A stretch of DNA of 18,587 nt from DATELY01 sp035276085 (GTDB lineage: Bacteria; Pseudomonadota; Gammaproteobacteria; Steroidobacterales; Steroidobacteraceae): the NCBI GenBank assembly GCA_035276085.1, contig DATELY010000084.1, forward strand, positions 1 to 18,587. The letters are read 5' to 3'. Both the position numbers and the translations under genes were made by a program. Below, in pieces: positions 13,913 through 18,587 of this stretch (positions within the stretch are counted from its first letter, which is position 1; the number at the start of each line of letters is the position of its first letter). The notes under the pieces were generated by a model that was not told the origin of the DNA, ran no database searches, and worked only from the letters and a program-made list of their open reading frames with translations.

Positions 13913-15610
13913 ATGCCCCACCAGCGCAGTTACGTTTGCGGTACGAGCGAGCAGCCACTCATCCATCGGACGGTGGGTGACACGCTCGCGCTGGCTGCCG
14001 CTCGTTGGCCGGACAACGAGGCGCTCATTGTTCGCCATCAGGATGTCCGGCTTACCTATCGCCAGCTCGATGCACAGGTGACGCAGCTCGCGCAGGGTCT
14101 GCTCGCGAGCGGACTCGTCCCAGGCGATCGCGTCGGCATCTGGAGTCCCAACACGGTCCAATGGGTGCTCACTCAATTTGCCACGGCACGGGCGGGACTG
14201 ATCCTGGTCAACATCAATCCAGCCTATCGGCTGACGGAGCTCGAGTACGCGCTGAACAAGGTGGAATGCCGTGCGCTCGTTCTGGCCACCGCGTTCAAGT
14301 CGAGCGATTACGTCGGCATGGTGCGCGCGCTCGTTCCGGATGAGGCGATGCGCGGGGCAGGGCGGGTAGCGTGCGAGCGCTTGCCTGAGCTGCAGTTGCT
14401 GGTGCAGATCAGCAAGCCCAGCGAAACCAACGAGGGATTCCAGTCATTCGACCGGCTCCTGGAAGCGGGAGCCGCGGCCAGTCCGGACGTGCTCGCTGCC
14501 GTAAGCACCACGCTCGATCCGGATCAGCCCATCAACATCCAATTCACGAGTGGCACCACGGGAAGTCCCAAGGGCGCGACGCTCACTCATTTCAACATCG
14601 TCAACAACGGTTACTTCGTTGGCGAGGGCATGCGACTCACGCCGCAAGACCGGCTGTGCATCCCGGTGCCGCTCTATCACTGCTTCGGCATGGTGCTGGG
14701 CGTTCTGGCCGCCGTGACTCATGGTGCGACGGCTATCTTTCCTGCCGAAGCGTTCGACGCCGAAGCGGTCCTCGAGGCGGTGGCGGTCGAGCGTTGCACG
14801 GCGCTGCACGGTGTGCCCACGATGTTCATCGCGGAGCTGGATCATCCGCGCTTTCGCGAGTTCGACTTGTCGTCGCTGCGGACCGGCATCATGGCCGGTG
14901 CTGCGTGCCCCATTGCCCTCATGCATCGTGTCGTGGACGAGATGCACATGGCGCAGCTGACGATCTGCTACGGCATGACGGAGACGAGTCCCGTCAGCTT
15001 TCAATCGCACGTCGATGATCCGCTCGACAAGCGAGTCACGACCGTGGGACGCGTTCATCCGCACGTGCAGGTGAAAATCGTGGGCGCCGACGGATGCGTG
15101 GTGCCGGCAGGCTCACCCGGCGAGCTGCTCACACGCGGCTATAGCGTCATGCAGGGCTATTGGGGTGATCCTGAACGCACCGCGGAAGCGATCGACAAGG
15201 CCGGCTGGATGCATACCGGCGATCTCGCCGTGCTGGACGAGCAGGGCTTCTGCAACATCGTCGGGCGCGTGAAGGACATGATCATTCGCGGCGGTGAAAA
15301 CGTGTATCCGCGCGAGATCGAGGAATTCCTCTATCGACATCCCAAGGTGCTGGATGTGGCCGTCGTGGGGATCGCGGATTCGAAGTACGGAGAAGAAGTA
15401 TGCGCCGCCGTACGCCTGCGCGAAGGCGCGACGGCGAATGTTGAAGAGATCATTACGTTCTGCCGCGGCCAGATTGCGCACTACAAGGTGCCACGATACG
15501 TTCGCTTCGTCGACGCGTTCCCGCTGACGGTGACGGGGAAGGTGCAGAAGTATCTGCTCCGCGAGCGGATCGAGACCGAGCTGGGTGTGCGCCGAGAGCG
15601 CACGGCGTGA
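13913..15610 (+). CDS. ACSF2-like acyl-CoA synthetase (AMP-forming)
   Basis: This 565-residue adenylate-forming enzyme has the P-loop-like TSGTTGSPKG (212-221), YHCFGMVLG (255-263), YGMTETSP (353-360), TGD (435-437), the hinge and GRVKDMIIRGGENVYP (451-466), and the catalytic lysine in TVTGKVQK (Lys543). The YHCFG and YGMTETSP regions and the C-terminal FCRGQIAHYKVPRYV resemble the medium-chain ACSF2 branch. It would activate a carboxylic acid to its CoA thioester with ATP. Its place 66 bp after the aldehyde dehydrogenase suggests it uses the acid that enzyme makes. If the released aldehyde is longer than acetaldehyde, a medium-chain-type ligase makes sense. A strong AGGAGG precedes ATG 13913. 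Confidence 0.87.
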   Translation: MPHQRSYVCGTSEQPLIHRTVGDTLALAAARWPDNEALIVRHQDVRLTYRQLDAQVTQLAQGLLASGLVPGDRVGIWSPNTVQWVLTQFATARAGLILVNINPAYRLTELEYALNKVECRALVLATAFKSSDYVGMVRALVPDEAMRGAGRVACERLPELQLLVQISKPSETNEGFQSFDRLLEAGAAASPDVLAAVSTTLDPDQPINIQFTSGTTGSPKGATLTHFNIVNNGYFVGEGMRLTPQDRLCIPVPLYHCFGMVLGVLAAVTHGATAIFPAEAFDAEAVLEAVAVERCTALHGVPTMFIAELDHPRFREFDLSSLRTGIMAGAACPIALMHRVVDEMHMAQLTICYGMTETSPVSFQSHVDDPLDKRVTTVGRVHPHVQVKIVGADGCVVPAGSPGELLTRGYSVMQGYWGDPERTAEAIDKAGWMHTGDLAVLDEQGFCNIVGRVKDMIIRGGENVYPREIEEFLYRHPKVLDVAVVGIADSKYGEEVCAAVRLREGATANVEEIITFCRGQIAHYKVPRYVRFVDAFPLTVTGKVQKYLLRERIETELGVRRERTA

Positions 15611-15899
15611 TGGTCCGAGACCGCGGCTGCGTCGCCAGAAGCTACTTCTTACGAAGTCGTGACCACTACGGGCGTGATCGGGTCGGCCGGCGCGGAATGG
15701 TGGGCGAGGGGAGCGTTGAGTGCCCGCAACGGCCAACGACTCTGGAGTTTCAATGCCGGCGCGACGGTGGTGGGTCGTGAAGTACAAGTTCCGGCCGATC
15801 AGCATCGTGCCCGAGTGCCCATGGATGTTATAAGGCGGGCGGTGAATCGAGCCGATCGGCTCCGGATTCGGAAAGCAGACAGCCAGGCAAAGGCGGTGA
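15611..15899 (+). promoter_or_regulatory. Gap upstream of the AraC-type gene, with TATAAG and a 14-bp palindrome
   Basis: These 289 bp have no supported gene. TATAAG at 15829-15834 is a one-mismatch -10 box without a recognisable -35. GAGCCGATCGGCTC at 15849-15862 is a perfect 14-bp palindrome 37 bp before the AraC-type start. The half-site GCCGATC also occurs at 15794-15800. Together these could form a promoter and operator. Confidence 0.35.
15849..15862. promoter_or_regulatory. 14-bp perfect palindrome, candidate operator
   Basis: GAGCCGATCGGCTC equals its own reverse complement. It lies downstream of the TATAAG and upstream of the AraC-type start codon, where a bound protein could block transcription. 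AraC-family sites are more often direct repeats, so a different regulator, or chance in GC-rich DNA, remains possible. Confidence 0.3.
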
Positions 15900-16865
15900 A
15901 TGCCGATGGTCGCAAATGCGAGCGTGTTCGAAACCTTCGATGTGACCCGCGATGAGCGGCTGGTTCTCTGGAGCGAGCGCCTGGCGCGCCTGTGCGGGTC
16001 GATCAGGCTCGAAGGGTATGACAACCACAGCATCGACGGTCGGATCGAGACGCAGACGATCGGAGCGCTGAAGCTCTGCCGCATCGTCGCAAGTCCTCAC
16101 CGCGTGGCCTTGCCGGAAGATTGGGCAGGACGCGAACGGCACGCCGTCATCAAGATCCTGCTCCAGCTGCGCGGCAGCTCGATTTTCGAGCAGGATGCGC
16201 AGCGCACGACCGTAACGCCCGGCGAGTGCATTGCCTACGACGTCTCGCGGCCGCATTCGATCTCCAATCCCACCCAGACGGAGCATCTGGTCGTGGTGAT
16301 TCCGAAACACCTGGCTGCCGGCTACGACCTGCAGCTCACGAATCTCGCCTCGCAGCGGTTCTCGGCACGCAGTGGAATCGGTCACATCACGCGGGAACTG
16401 GTCGAGACCTCGCTGGAGCACGGGTGGGGCGCCGATCCTGGCTGCGAGCACGAGATCGCGGACCTGCTGCTGCGGTCACTGCGGCTGTCGTTGATGCAAT
16501 CCAAGTCGCGCTCGTTGCTCTCGGCGCGCGAGTCCCTGTTGCGGCAGGCACAAACCTACATCGATCAGCATTTGAGCGATCCCACGCTCGAAGTCGAACA
16601 CGTTGCGGCTGCATTGGGATGTTCGAAGCGCTATCTGCACATGGCCTTCGCGGCCAAAGGCACATCGGTGGAGAAGTACATCTGGTCCTCGCGCCTGGAT
16701 CAATGCCGGCAAGAAATCGTGAAAGGCACGCGCGCGATGAGCTTGACTGAGCTCGCCTTCACCTGGGGATTCAATAGCTCTTCACACTTCAGTCGCAGTT
16801 TCAAACAGCGCTTTGGCTTCCCACCTTCGGCGCTACTGCGCACTCACGCAAACACCGGCGGCTAG
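15900..16865 (+). CDS. AraC-family transcriptional regulator
   Basis: The 321-residue protein has a C-terminal AraC/XylS DNA-binding domain with both helix-turn-helices. The first is at about 230-275 (VEHVAAALGCSKRYLHMAF) and the second at about 280-318 (LTELAFTWGFNSSSHFSRSF followed by KQRFGFPPSALL). Residues about 45-190 resemble the AraC-binding-like sensor domain (GRIETQTIGALKLCRI, VTPGECIAYDVSRPHSISN) found in regulators of aromatic and amine catabolism. AGG at 15891-15893 supports ATG 15900 over ATG 15906. It closes the plus-strand block and probably activates the ligase/aldehyde dehydrogenase genes, the receptor operon, or both. Confidence 0.85.
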   Translation: MPMVANASVFETFDVTRDERLVLWSERLARLCGSIRLEGYDNHSIDGRIETQTIGALKLCRIVASPHRVALPEDWAGRERHAVIKILLQLRGSSIFEQDAQRTTVTPGECIAYDVSRPHSISNPTQTEHLVVVIPKHLAAGYDLQLTNLASQRFSARSGIGHITRELVETSLEHGWGADPGCEHEIADLLLRSLRLSLMQSKSRSLLSARESLLRQAQTYIDQHLSDPTLEVEHVAAALGCSKRYLHMAFAAKGTSVEKYIWSSRLDQCRQEIVKGTRAMSLTELAFTWGFNSSSHFSRSFKQRFGFPPSALLRTHANTGG

Positions 16866-16914
16866 CGGACTGCAACTGCTGCTCATGGACCATCACAGCA
16901 CGGCTGGCGAGCTG

Positions 16915-16941
16915 GCCAGAAGGTTCTACCAGGCTTCTGGC
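16915..16941. terminator. Candidate bidirectional terminator between convergent genes
   Basis: GCCAGAAG (16915-16922) and CTTCTGGC (16934-16941) form a perfect 8-bp stem with an 11-nt loop. It lies in the 135-bp gap between the AraC-type gene and the convergent fghA. No clear T-tract follows on either strand, so intrinsic termination is uncertain. Confidence 0.35.
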
Positions 16942-17000
16942 AAACCAACCAGCAAGCTAACAAGCGCAATACCACGGTCTGAAATCAGCTGTTACACCAA

Positions 17001-17864
17001 CTACCCGTTCAGAATCCGGGCGTGATGCTGCAGATGATCCTGGATGAAGCTGGAGATGAAATAGTAGCCATGGTCGTATCCAGCGTGACGCCGTAACGTC
17101 AAGGGATGGCCCACCTCGTGCGCCGCCTGTTCGAGTAATTCAGGGCGCAACTGCTCTGCAAGGAACTGATCCGCCAGACCTTGATCGACGAGAATCGGTG
17201 GCCGGTCGGTCGCATCCTTCAAACCGCGCATGAGCACGGTCGAGTCGTACCGGTCCCATTGGCCGGAGTTCGCCCCCAAGTACCCCGTGAATGCTTTCTG
17301 ACCCCACGGCACTTGTTTCGGTGCGACGATGGGGGCGAACGCGGAGATCGAGCGGTAACGATTCGCGGGATTCTTCAGTCCGATGGTCAAGGCACCGTGC
17401 CCACCCATGGAGTGGCCGAAAATGCCCTGCCGCGTAGGGTCCGTCGGAAAGTGTGCATCTATCAACGCCGGTAACTCCGCCGTGAGGTACGAGTACATTC
17501 GATAGTGACGCGCCCACGGCGGTTGGGTCGCATCCAGGTAGAAACCCGCAGCCACTCCGAAATCGTAGGAATCGCTATCCCCAGGTAGGGGCACACCACG
17601 CGGACTCGTATCGGGCGCAACCAGCATGAGGCCGAGCTCGGCGGCATGCCGCTGAGCTCCAGCCTTGATCATGAACGTCTCTTCCGTGCAGGTGAGACCC
17701 GCCAGGTAGTACAGCACGGGCACGCGTGTGTGCTCGGCTTGCGGTGGTGTGAACACCGCAAACCTCATCGTGCAGTCGTTGACTGTCGAGGCGTGCTTGT
17801 AGAAGCCGACCGTGCCGCCGAAGCAGCGGTGCTTGCTCACGACCTCGAACGGCAACTCGCTCAT
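17001..17864 (-). CDS. fghA: S-formylglutathione hydrolase
   Basis: The 287-residue esterase-D-family protein hydrolyses S-formylglutathione to formate and glutathione. It shows the family N-terminus (SKHRCFGGTVGFYKH), YYLAGLTCTEE (52-62), APDTSPRG (83-90), the nucleophile elbow GHSMGGHGA (Ser152), the acid region VDQGLADQFL (Asp227 or Asp232), and YDHGYYFI with catalytic His265. The start was set at 17864, where the family N-terminus begins and where ATGA overlaps the gfa stop by 4 bp, indicating coupled translation. A longer frame to 17933 runs into gfa and was rejected. It completes the glutathione-dependent formaldehyde pathway with the two genes upstream. Confidence 0.93.
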   Translation of the reverse strand: MSELPFEVVSKHRCFGGTVGFYKHASTVNDCTMRFAVFTPPQAEHTRVPVLYYLAGLTCTEETFMIKAGAQRHAAELGLMLVAPDTSPRGVPLPGDSDSYDFGVAAGFYLDATQPPWARHYRMYSYLTAELPALIDAHFPTDPTRQGIFGHSMGGHGALTIGLKNPANRYRSISAFAPIVAPKQVPWGQKAFTGYLGANSGQWDRYDSTVLMRGLKDATDRPPILVDQGLADQFLAEQLRPELLEQAAHEVGHPLTLRRHAGYDHGYYFISSFIQDHLQHHARILNG

Positions 17865-18436
17865 GCCGACAACACGCCCTTCTGCTTCGCCGTGTGCGTG
17901 GCGATCAGATCCATGAGCGGCGGCGACAGGCAATCATAGGGTTCGAGCTTGAGCTCCTTCAGCCGTGTGCGCACCGCGCCCATTTCCTCGGGCTTGGCGC
18001 CACCGCCTTCGATGATCGAAGAGACGAACGCGGCGAATTCCGGCGCGGCCCATCCCGATTCCTTGGACAGCTCGACGTGGACGAAGTCGAGGCCGTAGAA
18101 CGGATGCCCCTTGTTCTCGATGCGACCGTACAGGTGCACACCGCAGTCCTTGCAGGCGTAGCGCTGGATCGCCGCCGCCGGGTCGACGATCTTGAGCTTG
18201 CTCTCGTTTGCCGTCACCTTGAGATTGTCGCGCGAGATCACCGCCACGACGGAGAACTTCGCGCCGTTCGGCTTCCAGCACTTCGTGCAGCCGCAAGCAT
18301 GATTGAAGGCGACATTGCCCTTGAGGCTTACGGTGACGGGGTTCGTCGCGCACTTACAGCTCAGTGTGCCGCCGGCGAAGTCTTTCGCACCGGGTTTGAC
18401 GCCGTTGTCGATGGATGGATGCAGCGAAATAGCCAT
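17861..18436 (-). CDS. gfa: S-(hydroxymethyl)glutathione synthase (glutathione-dependent formaldehyde-activating enzyme)
   Basis: The 191-residue protein has the zinc-binding cysteines of the GFA family: CKC (27, 29), CGCTKC (48, 50, 53) and CKDC (95, 98). It also has HPFYGLDFVHVELS and the N-terminal block KDFAGGTLSC. The enzyme accelerates condensation of formaldehyde with glutathione, feeding the class III alcohol dehydrogenase whose 3' end lies 37 bp upstream. A strong AAGGGGA precedes the start. It overlaps fghA by 4 bp. The family also contains relatives of unknown function, but the neighbours make the formaldehyde role secure. Confidence 0.92.
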   Translation of the reverse strand: MAISLHPSIDNGVKPGAKDFAGGTLSCKCATNPVTVSLKGNVAFNHACGCTKCWKPNGAKFSVVAVISRDNLKVTANESKLKIVDPAAAIQRYACKDCGVHLYGRIENKGHPFYGLDFVHVELSKESGWAAPEFAAFVSSIIEGGGAKPEEMGAVRTRLKELKLEPYDCLSPPLMDLIATHTAKQKGVLSA

Positions 18437-18473
18437 GATGATGGTCCCCTTGTGAAGCGTTGAATGATTGCTC

Positions 18474-18587
18474 TTAGTAGGTCACTACGGAACGAATCGA
18501 CTCGCCCTTGTGCATGAGATCGAAGGCATCGTTGATCTTCGCCAGCGGCAGCTTGTGCGTGATCAGATCGTCGATGTTGATTTTGCC
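18474..18587 (-). CDS. Class III alcohol dehydrogenase / S-(hydroxymethyl)glutathione dehydrogenase, C-terminal fragment
   Basis: The window ends inside this gene, leaving 37 codons and the TAA at 18474-18476. The readable residues begin GKINIDDLITHKLPLAKIN and continue DAFDLMHKGESIRSVVTY, which is the conserved C-terminus of the class III zinc alcohol dehydrogenases (AdhC/FrmA). The enzyme oxidises S-(hydroxymethyl)glutathione to S-formylglutathione with NAD+. The gene lies directly upstream of gfa and fghA in the same direction, as in known formaldehyde operons. The truncation is only the window edge. Confidence 0.9.
   Translation of the reverse strand, partial: GKINIDDLITHKLPLAKINDAFDLMHKGESIRSVVTY

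Noticed and set aside
15113..16084. 323-residue open frame on the minus strand across the ligase-AraC gap
   Set aside because: Most of it is antisense to the acyl-CoA synthetase and AraC-type gene, and the intergenic part has low-complexity Arg/His/Pro sequence without motifs or a ribosome site.
1..18587. CRISPR array, rRNA, tRNA or complete insertion sequence
   Set aside because: No regularly spaced direct repeats, no rRNA-like blocks, no cloverleaf-compatible segment, and no transposase with flanking inverted repeats were found on reading through the window.

Overview
The window reads as GC-rich chromosomal DNA from an aerobic proteobacterium. A TonB-dependent receptor with an EEIMVTATR-type TonB box shows an outer membrane. 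A glutathione-dependent formaldehyde module, an AcoC-type lipoyl/hydrolase E2 and LuxR and AraC regulators fit a metabolically versatile gammaproteobacterium, perhaps near Steroidobacter or Nevskia. That placement is inference from protein style, not a database result.

Left edge (1-1380): a small accessory remnant. A TumE-type toxin and an HVO_A0114/TumA-like winged-helix antitoxin overlap by 20 bp. They lie behind a near-consensus promoter that would give a leaderless message and that carries nested inverted repeats. Convergent to them is a tyrosine-recombinase catalytic domain that has lost its N-terminal half but keeps all its active-site residues. A hairpin at the convergent 3' ends is probably a shared terminator.

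Middle (1381-16865): a plus-strand catabolic block. It begins with an aminoglycoside-phosphotransferase-fold kinase with a long N-terminal extension and a split-barrel flavin-type protein. A TonB-dependent receptor follows, tightly followed by the three components of an acetoin-dehydrogenase-type complex (E1 alpha, E1 beta, and an E2 made of a lipoyl domain fused to an alpha/beta hydrolase), an SDR oxidoreductase and a VOC/glyoxalase-fold protein. After a 200-bp block of CCCTCCCC/GGGGAGGG-type palindromes come a LuxR-type regulator, an NAD(P)-dependent aldehyde dehydrogenase, an ACSF2-like acyl-CoA synthetase and an AraC-type regulator. The enzymes fit one route: uptake of a hydrophobic or bulky substrate, thiamine-dependent cleavage of an acetoin-like alpha-hydroxyketone or diketone into acyl-CoA plus aldehyde, oxidation of the aldehyde to an acid, and its activation to a CoA ester. 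No E3, AcoX or sigma54-type AcoR is visible, so the true substrate may not be acetoin.

The least expected signal is a diverged repeat of about 185 bp. One copy spans the leader and first codons of the receptor gene (3581-3767). The other lies just upstream of the aldehyde dehydrogenase (12120-12303). They are about 69% identical without gaps over the first 140 bp by hand count. The second copy looks like a decayed receptor leader whose ATG has become ATA, and it may bring both transcription units under one regulator.

Right edge (17001-18587, minus strand): a compact glutathione-dependent formaldehyde oxidation cluster, in transcription order class III alcohol dehydrogenase (C-terminal 37 residues only), gfa and fghA.
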